Source: CAYSND01 sp964642235 (GTDB lineage Bacteria; Bacteroidota; Bacteroidia; Bacteroidales; UBA932). Taken from it: 40,666 bases of DNA. Within the stretch, counting starts at the first letter, position 1. Each line of letters opens with the position of its first letter. Both the position numbers and the translations under genes were made by a program. The stretch covers positions 1-40,666 of the forward strand of contig CAZXOP010000005.1 of assembly GCA_964642235.1 (NCBI GenBank). Direction: 5' to 3'. Positions 7,852 to 17,290 of the stretch are shown in pieces. Below the pieces are notes generated by a model, which had not been told where the DNA came from, did not search any database, and saw nothing but the letters and a program-made list of their open reading frames with translations.

Positions 7852-8598
7852 TTAAAGTTTTGTGGCTATAACCATGTGGCGTTTAGAACCATATCCAGGG
7901 AGTCTTTCGACTTTAAGCCCTGCACTACGAAGTGATTCTTTTACAGTTCCTTTCGATGAGTAGGTTGCAAAAATTGCACCAGGGTTCATATTTGCCGAGA
8001 TTCTGGAGAAAATATCGGCACTCCATAATTCCGGTTGTGCCACAGGGGAGAAGGCATCATAATAGACCACATCTATAGACTCTGTGGGGTGATAATCGTT
8101 AAAGTCTCCAAGTATTTTAATCAAGGTAAAACACTCAGATATAATAGTTTCTTGATTCCAAGGTGAAGAGTGCAGAGTTTTAAAAAGCTCCTCCCAAGGG
8201 TAACCGCAGACCTCCGGGAATCCAAGTAGCTGACATAGAGAGTCTAAAAATTCCCAATAATTTATCTCCTTGATATCCTTCTCGGTAATGGGATATTTCT
8301 CAATAGTGGTATATCTTATTTTAATCGCTCTATTACCTGCTTTAAGGTTGGCAGCTATAACCATAGTGAGCAGTGTATTTAACCCCGTTCCAAATCCATA
8401 TTCGATAATATTACAGGTGGGTACCTGTTTGCCTGACATTTTTTCAGTTGAACTAATCCACCTTTTAAGGCCATTCTCTATAAAGACATGTTTTGACTCC
8501 TCGATAGCTCCCGAACGGGAATGATATGTCTCCCCAAAGCGTTCAGAGAAGAAAGTTGTAGAACCGTCGCTGCTAATTATTGGTAAAATGTCTGACAT
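7852..8598 (-). CDS. mnmD: MnmD-type tRNA (mnm5s2U34) methyltransferase, stand-alone
   Basis: A 248-residue class I SAM methyltransferase of the MnmC N-domain family (Methyltransf_30, formerly DUF752). The SAM-binding glycine loop is IIEYGFGTGLNTLLTM, and the family-specific DVVYYDAFSPVAQPELW motif follows in the second half, with ATYSSKGTVKESLRSAGLKV at the end. In Gammaproteobacteria this domain is fused to an FAD oxidase (MnmC); here the protein ends after the methyltransferase domain, as in the stand-alone MnmD form known from other bacteria. It would methylate the aminomethyl group on wobble uridine of certain tRNAs. It is the first gene of the unit with mgsA and is divergent from secA. 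Confidence 0.85.
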   Translation of the reverse strand: MSDILPIISSDGSTTFFSERFGETYHSRSGAIEESKHVFIENGLKRWISSTEKMSGKQVPTCNIIEYGFGTGLNTLLTMVIAANLKAGNRAIKIRYTTIEKYPITEKDIKEINYWEFLDSLCQLLGFPEVCGYPWEELFKTLHSSPWNQETIISECFTLIKILGDFNDYHPTESIDVVYYDAFSPVAQPELWSADIFSRISANMNPGAIFATYSSKGTVKESLRSAGLKVERLPGYGSKRHMVIATKL

Positions 8599-8621
8599 GG
8601 CTTGATAATTGAAAACAGTAA

Positions 8622-8629
8622 CAAAAGTA
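8622..8629 (-). promoter_or_regulatory. -7 element for mnmD-mgsA
   Basis: TACTTTTG on the minus strand matches TAnnTTTG and lies 23 bases upstream of the mnmD ATG at 8598. No clear -33 TTTG is seen. Confidence 0.45.
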
Positions 8630-8650
8630 ATAAATTTATGGATTAATAAC

Positions 8651-8658
8651 TATCTTTG
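8651..8658 (+). promoter_or_regulatory. -7 element for secA
   Basis: TATCTTTG matches TAnnTTTG and lies 23 bases upstream of the secA ATG at 8682. No clear -33 TTTG is seen. Confidence 0.5.
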
Positions 8659-8681
8659 TAAGTTCAAATATAAAAGAGAAT

Positions 8682-11600
8682 ATGGCGAGTTTTAACAAAA
8701 TAATTAAAAAAATATTCGGCTCCAAAGCGGAGCGTGATATGAAGCAGATTAAACCTATATTAGATAAGGTTTTGGCTGCTTACGGAAGAATAGATAAATT
8801 ATCAGACGATGATTTAAGAGCAGAAACCGATAAGATAAAAGGGATAATCCGCGAAAGAATAGCGAAGGACGAAGAGCATAAACGTGCTCTCAGACAACAG
8901 CTTGAAGATGTGGAAATTGAGGCGGAAAAGAAGGAAGAGCTTGCCACAGAGGTGGATAAACTTAATAAAAAGATAGATCAGGATATTGAAACCGTACTTA
9001 TGGAGGTGCTTCCTGATGTCTTCTCCATAATGAAATCGACCGCAAGAAGGTTTAAAGAGAACTCCATTATTAAGGTAAAGGCTTCGGAAATGGATAGAGA
9101 GTTCAGTACCAAACACGACTTTGTCTCCATTGATGGGGATTATGCGATTTGGAAAAACAGTTGGTTGGCAGGGGGTAATCCGGTGGTGTGGGATATGGTT
9201 CATTATGATGTTCAGCTAATTGGAGGTATTGTACTTCATCAAGGAAAAATATCTGAAATGGCCACAGGGGAGGGAAAAACCCTAGTCGCCACTCTTCCCG
9301 TATTTCTAAATGCCCTTGCAGGTAAGGGGGTACATGTGGTTACTGTGAACGACTACCTCTCTAAACGTGACTCCGAATGGATGGGACCCCTCTATCAGTT
9401 CCATGGATTAAAGGTGGACTGTATAGATAAACATCAGCCAAACTCTGAAGCGAGAAAAAAGGCATATCGTGCCGATATTACCTTTGGAACTAATAATGAA
9501 TTTGGTTTTGACTACCTAAGGGATAATATGGCTATTGATACAAATGACTTGGTTCAGAAGAAACATCATTATGCTATAGTCGATGAGGTGGACTCTGTGT
9601 TAATCGACGATGCCCGTACCCCTTTGATTATATCAGGACCTGTTCCACGCGATGATGACCAGCAGTATGCCGAATATAAGTCCTATATAGAGAGAATTTA
9701 TAATGCTCAGAAACAGCTTGTCAGCAAGTTGCTTGTGGATGCCAAAAAACTTATCGCAGAAGGCAATGAGGGTGAAGGTGGTAAGGTTCTATTACGTGCC
9801 CATAAAGGACTTCCTAAATATAATCCTCTTATAAAATATCTCTCTGAACCGGGTATAAAACAGGTTCTTATTAAGACCGAGAACTTCTATATGCAGGACA
9901 ATAATAAGCAGATGCATATTATTACCGATGACCTCTATTTCGTAATCGAAGAGCAGCAAAAAACAGTTGACCTTACTGATAAGGGGCACGATTTGCTTTC
10001 TGCTAACTTAGAGGATCATAACTTCTTTATTCTTCCCGATATTGGGACTGAAATCTCCGAATTGGAGAAGACTACCCTCACTCATGATGAAAAACTTGAG
10101 AAGAAAGACCAACTCCTCTCCGAGTATGCCCTCAAATCTGAAAGAGTTCACACCATCAATCAGCTTTTAAAGGCCTACGCTATGTTTGAAAAAGATGTGG
10201 AGTATGTGGTGTTGGATAATAAGATTAAGATAGTGGATGAGCAAACAGGGCGTATTCTCGAAGGGCGTAGATATTCAGACGGACTCCACCAGGCGATCGA
10301 GGCTAAAGAGAATGTTAAGGTAGAGGCTGCCACACAGACTTTTGCCACCATTACTCTACAGAATTACTTTAGGATGTACCATAAACTTGCAGGTATGACC
10401 GGTACTGCTGAAACAGAGGCAGGTGAGTTTTGGTCTATCTATAAATTAGATGTTGTGGTAATTCCCACCAATAGACCTGTGGTTCGTCATGATGATGAGG
10501 ACATGATCTATAAAACCAAAAAGGAGAAGTACAATGCAGTTATCCAGAAAGTAGTTGAATTGACCTCCAAAGGGAGACCTGTGCTGGTCGGTACCACCTC
10601 TGTGGAAATATCTGAATTGCTGAGCAAAATGCTTAGGATGAGGGGGATAAAACATGATGTATTAAACGCTAAACAGCATGCAAGAGAGGCTGATATAGTA
10701 GCTTCCGCAGGGCAACCCGGAGTGGTAACAATAGCAACAAATATGGCAGGTCGTGGTACTGACATTAAGTTAGGTGAAGGGGTTAAAGCAGCAGGAGGGT
10801 TGGCAATAGTCGGTACGGAGAGACACGATAGCCGCCGTGTGGATAGACAGCTTCGTGGTCGTGCAGGCCGTCAGGGAGACCCCGGTTCTTCGACCTTCTT
10901 TGTCTCACTTGAAGATGATTTGATGAGACTCTTCGGCTCTGACAGGATTGCTTCAATGGTCGATAAGATGGGGATGGCAGAGGGGGAGCTCTTACAGTCT
11001 TCAATGCTTTCGAGTGCTATTGAGAGAGCACAGAGAAAAGTGGAAGAGAATAACTTCGGAATCAGAAAGAGACTACTTGAGTATGATGATGTTATGAACT
11101 CTCAGAGAGAGGTTATTTATAACAGAAGAAGAAATGCACTCTATGGCGAAAGGATAGACGTCGATATTATGAATATGATGAGCGACTATGCCGATATCCT
11201 CTCCGAACAATCTGCAAGTTTAGATTTTGACGAGTTCTCTTTCGAGGTAATGCGTACCCTCTCTATTGAGCCCGGGTTTGATCAGAAATTCTATGCTAAC
11301 TCTGAACCCTCACAGATTGCCGAAAAGCTCTATGATAAGATTAGAGAGGAGTATCAGAGGAGGACAGATGCCATGGTTAAAGTTGCCTGGCCCATAATCA
11401 AGGGGATTTATGAGAATCAAGGTGCAATGTATGAAAATGTACTTCTCCCTATCGGTGATGGGACGAAGATTATGCAGGTCTTAATTAACCTTAAAAAGGC
11501 TTACGAGAGTAAAGGTAAAGAGATTATAAGGTGTGTAAACAAGACCATTACCCTTCTGATGATAGATGAATATTGGAAAGAGCATCTAAGGGATATGGAC

Positions 11601-11966
11601 GAACTCAAACAGTCAGTTCAGAATGCTACTTACGAGCAGAAAGATCCATTATTAATCTATAAGTTTGAGAGCTTTAATCTCTTCAAAGGGGTTATTGAGA
11701 AGATAAGTAAAGACTCACTCTCCTTCCTCCTTAGAGCGCATATAGCTCTTAGAGGAACTCCCCAAGATGCCCCTTCTCTAAAAGAGGGTCAGAGAAAGAA
11801 GAGTGATATGTCGAACCTAAGAACATCACGTAGCGATTTGGTTACTAATAGTGGTGAGCCTAAGAGCAATGCCCCTGTTCATGTCGAGAAAAAAGTAGGA
11901 AGAAATGATCCTTGCCCCTGCGGTTCAGGAAAGAAATATAAACAGTGTCACGGTAAAAACGAATAA
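8682..11966 (+). CDS. secA: Preprotein translocase motor ATPase SecA
   Basis: A 1094-residue SecA, the long form usual in Bacteroidota (about 1100, against about 900 in Escherichia coli). The ATPase drives preproteins through SecYEG at the inner membrane. Nucleotide-binding fold 1 shows Walker A ATGEGKTLVA and the DEAD-like AIVDEVDSVLIDDARTPLI. NBF2 shows ATNMAGRGTDIKLG and RGRAGRQGDPGSS. The preprotein-binding and helical scaffold regions contain extra acidic and lysine-rich inserts. The C terminus carries the zinc-binding SEC-C tail CPCGSGKKYKQCH, which in other SecA proteins contacts SecB and lipid. It heads a plus-strand unit, with lpdA starting two bases after its stop. Confidence 0.98.
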   Translation: MASFNKIIKKIFGSKAERDMKQIKPILDKVLAAYGRIDKLSDDDLRAETDKIKGIIRERIAKDEEHKRALRQQLEDVEIEAEKKEELATEVDKLNKKIDQDIETVLMEVLPDVFSIMKSTARRFKENSIIKVKASEMDREFSTKHDFVSIDGDYAIWKNSWLAGGNPVVWDMVHYDVQLIGGIVLHQGKISEMATGEGKTLVATLPVFLNALAGKGVHVVTVNDYLSKRDSEWMGPLYQFHGLKVDCIDKHQPNSEARKKAYRADITFGTNNEFGFDYLRDNMAIDTNDLVQKKHHYAIVDEVDSVLIDDARTPLIISGPVPRDDDQQYAEYKSYIERIYNAQKQLVSKLLVDAKKLIAEGNEGEGGKVLLRAHKGLPKYNPLIKYLSEPGIKQVLIKTENFYMQDNNKQMHIITDDLYFVIEEQQKTVDLTDKGHDLLSANLEDHNFFILPDIGTEISELEKTTLTHDEKLEKKDQLLSEYALKSERVHTINQLLKAYAMFEKDVEYVVLDNKIKIVDEQTGRILEGRRYSDGLHQAIEAKENVKVEAATQTFATITLQNYFRMYHKLAGMTGTAETEAGEFWSIYKLDVVVIPTNRPVVRHDDEDMIYKTKKEKYNAVIQKVVELTSKGRPVLVGTTSVEISELLSKMLRMRGIKHDVLNAKQHAREADIVASAGQPGVVTIATNMAGRGTDIKLGEGVKAAGGLAIVGTERHDSRRVDRQLRGRAGRQGDPGSSTFFVSLEDDLMRLFGSDRIASMVDKMGMAEGELLQSSMLSSAIERAQRKVEENNFGIRKRLLEYDDVMNSQREVIYNRRRNALYGERIDVDIMNMMSDYADILSEQSASLDFDEFSFEVMRTLSIEPGFDQKFYANSEPSQIAEKLYDKIREEYQRRTDAMVKVAWPIIKGIYENQGAMYENVLLPIGDGTKIMQVLINLKKAYESKGKEIIRCVNKTITLLMIDEYWKEHLRDMDELKQSVQNATYEQKDPLLIYKFESFNLFKGVIEKISKDSLSFLLRAHIALRGTPQDAPSLKEGQRKKSDMSNLRTSRSDLVTNSGEPKSNAPVHVEKKVGRNDPCPCGSGKKYKQCHGKNE

Positions 11967-11968
11967 GT

Positions 11969-13366
11969 ATGGAGAAATTTAATGTTATAGTAATCGGTTC
12001 CGGTCCCGGAGGTTATGTGGCTGCCATAAGAGCTGCACAACTTGGTTTCAACACCGCAATAGTTGAGCGTTCAGAATTAGGCGGTATCTGTTTGAATTGG
12101 GGGTGTATTCCGACCAAAGCATTATTAAAATCTGCCCAGGCTCTGCATTATGCGGAAAATGCTACTGATTATGGATTTGAATGTGAAACCCCAAAGGTGG
12201 ATATAAAGAGAGTTGTGGAGAGGAGCCGTGGTGTCTCTGCTCAGATGTCAAAAGGGGTAGAATACCTATTGAAGAAGAATAAAATAACCCTTATCAAGGG
12301 GTCAGCATCACTTAAAAAGGAGAAAGTGGTGGCTGTAACAGATGTTGAGAGTAGTGCTGTGACTGAGTATGCTGCCGAGCATATTATTTTAGCACTTGGA
12401 GCAAGGGCTAACTCCCTCCCTTTTGCCCCCATTGACGGGGATAAAATTATATCATATCGCCATGCATTGGTTCCCGAAAAGGTTTACAAATCTCTTGCTG
12501 TGATAGGTTCAGGTGCTATTGGGAGCGAATTTGCTTTCTTTTACCGCTCTATGGGAGTGGAGACAGTCTATCTTATAGAGTATTTAGATAGGGTTCTACC
12601 ACTTGAAGATGAGGAGGTCTCAGCACAGATGAGTCGCTCTTTCAGAAAAGCAGGGATTAAAGTAATGGTCTCTGCCAATGTTAAGAGGGTCGATACATCA
12701 GGAGAGAACTGCAAACTCTATATCGAAACCAAAAAAGGGGAAGAGATAATAGAGGCAGAGAAGGTTCTTTCGGCAGTGGGGGTGGTTCCCAATACAGAAA
12801 AAGTGGGACTTGAGGAGATAGGAGTAGTATTGGAGAGAGGGAGAGTTAAAGTGGATGAGTTTTATCGCACCTCAGTGGAGGGCATCTATGCAATAGGGGA
12901 CATAATCGCTACTCCGGCATTGGCACACGTGGCCTCCGCGGAGGGGATTTGTTGCGTAGAGCATATTGCAGGACTTTCGGTTAAACCAATAAATTATGAC
13001 AATATCCCGGGGTGCACCTACACCTCTCCGGAGGTTGCTTCGGTGGGACAGTCTGAGGCAAAACTAAAAGAGAAAGGTATAGAGTACAAGGTGGGGAAAT
13101 TTCCCTTTACTGCCTCAGGAAAGGCCGCTGCATCCGGGGAGAGAGATGGGTTTATTAAACTTTTGATTAGCTCCTCTACCGATGAGATTCTTGGAGCACA
13201 TTTAGTAGGTGCTAATGTTACCGAAATGCTTTCTGGTATTATTATTGCAAGAAATATGGGTGCCAAAGCTAAGGATATTATACACTCCATTCATCCACAT
13301 CCCACTATGAGTGAGGCTATTATGGAGGCAGCTGCAGCAGCTCATGATGAGGTGATACATTTGTAA
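11969..13366 (+). CDS. lpdA: Dihydrolipoyl dehydrogenase (E3)
   Basis: A 465-residue flavoprotein disulfide reductase. The FAD-binding VIGSGPGGYVAAIRA is at the N terminus. The redox-active pair is C41 and C46 in GGICLNWGCIPTKALLKS. The NAD-binding motif is VIGSGAIGSEFAFFYRSMG, the second FAD motif is YAIGDI, and the C-terminal catalytic HPHPTMSEA is present. It reoxidises the dihydrolipoamide of 2-oxoacid dehydrogenases or of the glycine cleavage system. No E1, E2 or GcvH partner lies in this window, so the served complex is unknown. It starts two bases after secA with no Shine-Dalgarno, which suggests co-transcription with secA. Confidence 0.95.
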   Translation: MEKFNVIVIGSGPGGYVAAIRAAQLGFNTAIVERSELGGICLNWGCIPTKALLKSAQALHYAENATDYGFECETPKVDIKRVVERSRGVSAQMSKGVEYLLKKNKITLIKGSASLKKEKVVAVTDVESSAVTEYAAEHIILALGARANSLPFAPIDGDKIISYRHALVPEKVYKSLAVIGSGAIGSEFAFFYRSMGVETVYLIEYLDRVLPLEDEEVSAQMSRSFRKAGIKVMVSANVKRVDTSGENCKLYIETKKGEEIIEAEKVLSAVGVVPNTEKVGLEEIGVVLERGRVKVDEFYRTSVEGIYAIGDIIATPALAHVASAEGICCVEHIAGLSVKPINYDNIPGCTYTSPEVASVGQSEAKLKEKGIEYKVGKFPFTASGKAAASGERDGFIKLLISSSTDEILGAHLVGANVTEMLSGIIIARNMGAKAKDIIHSIHPHPTMSEAIMEAAAAAHDEVIHL

Positions 13367-13390
13367 ATTATTTATTATAAACTATAAGTT

Positions 13391-13798
13391 ATGCCAAAAG
13401 CAGAATATTCCCCACAGGTAAATGAAATATGCAGATTATCTCGTACCACGAAGATGAGCGGGGTTATGATTTCAGCCTCTGATATTAGAATCGATGGTAT
13501 ATTTGAAGGACAAATTATTACAAAAGGTAAACTTGTCATAGGTGAAAACGCCTTGGTAACAGGTACTATAGTTTGCCAATCTGTGGATTTATGGGGAGAG
13601 ATGAAGGGTGATATGCTAATAGAAGAGAATACTGCACTTAAATCGAACGCCATCTTTAACGGCACTCTTAAAACTTCCAAAATCTGTATTGACATGGGGG
13701 CTGTTTTCAACGGTCCTTGTAATATTATTACCACTGAGGAGTTTAACAAACTTTATAAAGAGTTTGCTCCTGAGGGAGAGAATGAAAGAGAGGGGTAA
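13391..13798 (+). CDS. Bactofilin (polymer-forming cytoskeletal protein)
   Basis: A 135-residue protein of the bactofilin family (formerly DUF583). The core (about residues 25-115) is a run of short beta-helix rungs with regularly spaced hydrophobic residues and glycines: ISASDIRIDGIFEGQI, GKLVIGENALVTGTI, DLWGEMKGDMLIEE. It is flanked by short, polar, probably disordered tails, as is usual. Bactofilins self-assemble into filaments at the membrane and can position cell-wall enzymes; the client here is unknown, since no LytM or M23 peptidase gene is adjacent. It follows lpdA by 24 bases and its stop abuts the stop of the convergent glycosyltransferase gene. Confidence 0.88.
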   Translation: MPKAEYSPQVNEICRLSRTTKMSGVMISASDIRIDGIFEGQIITKGKLVIGENALVTGTIVCQSVDLWGEMKGDMLIEENTALKSNAIFNGTLKTSKICIDMGAVFNGPCNIITTEEFNKLYKEFAPEGENEREG

Positions 13799-14761
13799 TT
13801 ACTCTATCCTTTTCGATATTTTGTAGTCGTTCTTGGCGTGAGTGTCTTGAAGTATAAGTTCACCGAGAAACCCTGAAAGGAAGAGTAACGTTCCGATAAT
13901 AATAGCAAGTAGGGCAAGGTAAAAGAGAGGTTGATCTGTTACTGCCCTGAATTTTATCCCATGTGCTTGTGAAATAACTTTATCTATTATCAGCCATACG
14001 GCAATACAAAACCCTATAAGGAAGGATACTATCCCCCAAACCCCAAATACATGCATTGGTTTTTTGCCGAATCGGGCAATAAATTTAATGGTAATAAGGT
14101 CTAAGAACCCATTAAAGAATCTCTCCATTCCGAATTTGCTTTTACCATATTTGCGCTTCTGATGGAGAACCACTTTTTCCCCTATCTTAGTAAAGCCGGC
14201 ATTCTTCACAATATATGGGATATATCTATGCATATCTCCATATAGTACTATGTTCTTCACCACTTCGTTCCTATAGGATTTAAGGCCACAGTTCATATCG
14301 TGCAGTTTCAATCCTGTAACTCTTCTTGCAGTGAAATTATAAATTTTAGATGGAATATTTTTGCCGAAAAAGCTATCATATCTCTTCTTTTTCCACCCGG
14401 AAACCATATCGTACCCCTCCTCCTTAATCATTCTATATAACTCAGGAATCTCCTCCGGGCTATCTTGAAGATCAGCATCCATGGTGATTACTACATCCCC
14501 CTTAGCCATTCCGAATCCGGTATAGAGGGCAGCAGATTTTCCGTAATTTTTCCTAAAGCCGACCCCCTTTATATGTTTATTGACTTTAGATATCTCTTCA
14601 ATAATGCTCCATGAAGAATCGGTACTTCCATCATCAATCATTATTACCTCATACTCGCATTTTGAGAGTTTAGATGATGAAATGGCCCTCCCTATCCAGT
14701 CGATAAGCTCTTTTATCGACTCCTCTTCGTTGTATAACGATATGATTATTGAAATATCCAT
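13799..14761 (-). CDS. GT2 family glycosyltransferase with two C-terminal membrane helices
   Basis: A 320-residue polyprenyl-phosphate glycosyltransferase-like protein (DPM1/GtrB/ArnC type). The N-terminal GT-A domain opens ISIIISLYNEEESIKELI, has IDDGSTDSSW, then the metal-binding MDADLQDSPEEI. Two hydrophobic helices (about residues 232-260 and 275-305) anchor it in the inner membrane, as in enzymes that load a sugar onto undecaprenyl phosphate. The sugar cannot be told from sequence. Its ATG overlaps the stop of the upstream DUF4199 gene by one base (TAATG), so translational coupling is likely. Bacteroidota often pair these two families. Confidence 0.88.
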   Translation of the reverse strand: MDISIIISLYNEEESIKELIDWIGRAISSSKLSKCEYEVIMIDDGSTDSSWSIIEEISKVNKHIKGVGFRKNYGKSAALYTGFGMAKGDVVITMDADLQDSPEEIPELYRMIKEEGYDMVSGWKKKRYDSFFGKNIPSKIYNFTARRVTGLKLHDMNCGLKSYRNEVVKNIVLYGDMHRYIPYIVKNAGFTKIGEKVVLHQKRKYGKSKFGMERFFNGFLDLITIKFIARFGKKPMHVFGVWGIVSFLIGFCIAVWLIIDKVISQAHGIKFRAVTDQPLFYLALLAIIIGTLLFLSGFLGELILQDTHAKNDYKISKRIE

Positions 14762-15291
14762 TAATTATTTTCTATTGTTTCGGAGTTCTGTCTCGTAAAA
14801 ATATCCCCTTTTTTAGTCCAGTTAGCAATTATAGAGGGTATAATAAGCCCGAAAATAATGCAGTTTATAAACATTCCTATGGTTAGAGCAAATGGGAGAA
14901 CTTTATAAATATCATCATATTCCATATTAAAAGCCGCCCCTGATTTCTCAAAAGCCTCCATTATGGTGGTTATTGAGAGTTCCATAGTCTCCGGTGTAAT
15001 TACTGTATAGAGAAGCACCGCGAAAACAGAACAAACTATAGATGAGCAGAAACAGATAATAAAGCCGTAGTTAAATGATTGACCATAAGTTACATACTCT
15101 TTATCTTTTGAGTACTCTTTCATATAATAGTAGAGTAGCCAAGAGATGGCAACGAGTTTTACAATAGTAAGTACCGTGGCAATAGTCCCTGTTAAGTGCA
15201 GGGTGCTCTTAAGGAGCTCTATCACAATAGTAATAAGTGAAAGGATAAGTCCATTCTTCGCGGCAAGTGCCCACATTGTCTTTTTGTCCAT
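14761..15291 (-). CDS. DUF4199 family inner-membrane protein
   Basis: A small, very hydrophobic protein with four predicted membrane helices and the layout of DUF4199 (ALAAKNGLILSLI at the start, then VTYGQSFNYGFIICFCSSIVC in the middle, then a final helix before a charged tail). The frame is open to an ATG at 15333, but I prefer the ATG at 15291 (176 residues). The longer start would overlap the thrS -7 element at 15333-15340, a minus-strand TAAATTTG lies at 15319-15312, and relatives begin with a short charged segment before the first helix. An ATG at 15303 is also possible. Function is unknown. It is translationally coupled to the GT2 gene. Confidence 0.75.
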   Translation of the reverse strand: MDKKTMWALAAKNGLILSLITIVIELLKSTLHLTGTIATVLTIVKLVAISWLLYYYMKEYSKDKEYVTYGQSFNYGFIICFCSSIVCSVFAVLLYTVITPETMELSITTIMEAFEKSGAAFNMEYDDIYKVLPFALTIGMFINCIIFGLIIPSIIANWTKKGDIFTRQNSETIENN

Positions 15292-15311
15292 AGTTTTATA
15301 CATTTTGAGCG

Positions 15312-15319
15312 CAAATTTA
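15312..15319 (-). promoter_or_regulatory. Candidate -7 element for DUF4199-GT2
   Basis: TAAATTTG on the minus strand fits TAnnTTTG and would place transcription just upstream of the ATG at 15291. A second exact match, TATATTTG at 15364-15357, would give a longer leader. No good -33 is seen for either. Confidence 0.35.
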
Positions 15320-15332
15320 ATATAAATTTTCA

Positions 15333-15340
15333 TACCTTTG
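15333..15340 (+). promoter_or_regulatory. -7 element for thrS
   Basis: TACCTTTG matches TAnnTTTG and ends 29 bases before the thrS ATG. A TTTG at 15304-15307 is a possible -33, but the 25-base spacer is long. The leader would be too short for a long RNA-based control element. Confidence 0.45.
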
Positions 15341-15369
15341 TCGGCTGAATTGAAAACAAATATAAAGAG

Positions 15370-17263
15370 ATGATAAATATTACTTTTCCTGATGGGTCTG
15401 TCCGTCCTTACAATGAGGGTATTACCCCTTTTGAAATAGCACAGAGTATTTCTCCGAGACTTGCCTCTGAGGTGCTTGCTTCAAGTGTAAATGGGGTAGT
15501 TTATGATTTGGATCGTCCAATTAATAAAGACTCTTCGCTTAAACTTCACAAATGGGAAGATGACGAAGCAAAGCAGACCTTCTGGCACTCCTCCTCACAC
15601 TTAATGGCTGAGGCTCTTGAGCAGTTATACCCCGGTATTAAATTTGGAATTGGTCCCTCTATAGAGACCGGTTTTTATTATGATGTCGATCTTGGGGAGA
15701 GGACGCTCGTGGAGAGTGACTTGAAAGCTATAGAGGAGAAGATGCTTGAGTTAGCACGTGATAAACAGAGTTTTGTTCGTAAAGATATCTCCAAGGCTGA
15801 GGCAATGAAGACCTATACAGAGAAAGGAGATGAGTATAAATGCGAACTGATAAGAGACCTTGAAGATGGGACCATCTCATTTTACACTCTCGGTTCATTT
15901 ACAGATTTATGTAGAGGACCTCACCTTAGAGATACTTCTGTTATCAAAGCTGTTAAATTAACCGCTATTGCTGGTGCTTACTGGAGAGGAAACGAGAAGA
16001 ATAAGATGCTCACCCGTATTTATGGTGTAACCTTCCCTCAAAAGAAATTACTTGATGAGTATCTGGTCTTATTAGAGGAGGCTAAAAAGAGAGACCACCG
16101 CAAGATAGGGAAGGAGATGGAGCTCTTTACATTCTCCTCAAGAGTCGGTGCAGGGCTTTCGATGTGGCTCCCCAAAGGGGCAGCACTTAGGGAGAGACTT
16201 GAGCAGTTCTTAAAAAAGGTGCAGAAATCTTATGGTTACCTCCCTGTAATAACTCCTCATATAGGACAGAAAGAACTCTATGTAACTTCCGGNNNNNNNN
16301 NNAGAGGGGGAAGAGTTCCTATTAAAACCGATGAACTGTCCTCATCATTGTGAAATCTATAAGAGTAAACCTCGTTCCTATAAAGACCTTCCGGTCAGAT
16401 ATGCTGAGTTTGGCACTGTTTATCGTTATGAGCAGAGCGGCGAGTTGCACGGACTAACCAGAGTTCGTGGTTTTACACAGGATGATGCACATATCTTCTG
16501 TCGCCCCGATCAACTTAAAGAGGAGTTCTGTAAGGTTATAGATATAGTACTTTATATATTCAAGACTCTTAACTTTCAGGAGTTCGTTACCCAGATTTCA
16601 CTTAGAGATAAAGAGAATAAAGAGAAATATATTGGGAGTGATGAGAATTGGGAAAAAGCAGAGAGTGCAATAGTGGAGGCTGCCAATGAGAAGGGATTAA
16701 AAACTATTGTAGCTTATGGTGAAGCCGCTTTTTATGGACCAAAACTTGACTTTATGGTTAAAGATGCCATAGGACGTAAATGGCAGCTTGGTACCATTCA
16801 GGTGGATTATAACCTTCCCGAAAGATTTGAATTAGAATATGTGGGTTCAGATGATAAGAGATATCGTCCCGTGATGATACACAGAGCACCTTTTGGGTCA
16901 ATGGAGAGATTTGTGGCAGTTCTTATTGAACATACCGGTGGAAAATTCCCTCTTTGGCTCACTCCGGAGCAGGTGGCAATACTTCCGATAAGCGAAAAAT
17001 TCAATGATTATGCAAAAAAAGTTTGTGAATTGCTTAATAATTACGATATTCGCGCCTTCTTAGATGATCGTAATGAAACAGTAGGTAAGAAGATTAGGGA
17101 GAATGAGTTGAAGAGGATACCTTATCTTTTGATTGTCGGAGAGAAAGAAGCAGAAGCCGGAACCGTCTCTGTAAGGAGGCAGGGAGAGGGTGATAGAGGA
17201 AATTTGACAGTTGAGGAGTTTGCAAAACTAATTAATGACGAAGTTACCGAACAAATAAGATAA
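15370..17263 (+). CDS. thrS: Threonyl-tRNA synthetase (one gene broken by a 10-N gap)
   Basis: The N-terminal TGS domain (about residues 1-62) is followed by the editing domain with the HSSSHLMAEALEQLYP and TDLCRGPHLRDT motifs. The class II catalytic core shows MNCPHHCEIYKSKPRSYKDLP, GELHGLTRVRGFTQDDAH and the motif 3 stretch RAPFGSMERFVA. The anticodon-binding domain closes the protein. Ten N at 16293-16302 separate ...ELYVTSG from EGEEFLLKPMNCPHH and shift the frame. Joined, 308 plus 319 residues are present, whereas relatives have about 645. In relatives roughly 17-20 residues lie between these two points, so about 50-60 bases are missing and the frame break is an assembly artefact, not a mutation. 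It heads the thrS-infC-rpmI-rplT-lepB cluster. Confidence 0.95.
16293..16302. other. Assembly gap (10 N) inside thrS
   Basis: Ten undetermined bases. Comparison with the usual threonyl-tRNA synthetase sequence implies that more than ten bases are missing. The downstream frame is offset by one relative to the upstream frame, which a gap of the wrong length would explain. Confidence 0.95.
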
Positions 17264-17277
17264 TTATTAACTAAAAC

Positions 17278-17283
17278 AGGAGG
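17278..17283 (+). promoter_or_regulatory. Shine-Dalgarno AGGAGG that fixes the infC ATC start
   Basis: A full AGGAGG seven bases before ATC 17291. Neighbouring genes (thrS, rpmI, rplT, lepB, lpdA, rpmB, pheT) lack a comparable site, as is normal for Bacteroidota, whose ribosomes largely hide the anti-Shine-Dalgarno. Its presence supports initiation at this non-canonical codon. Confidence 0.75.
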
Positions 17284-17290
17284 ACAGAGT

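Noticed and set aside
13375..13749. 124-codon minus-strand frame
   Set aside because: Antisense to the bactofilin gene, which has a recognisable beta-helix pattern.
16331..17263. Separate gene beginning at MNCPHHCEIY
   Set aside because: It is the catalytic and anticodon-binding half of thrS, separated from the first half only by ten N.
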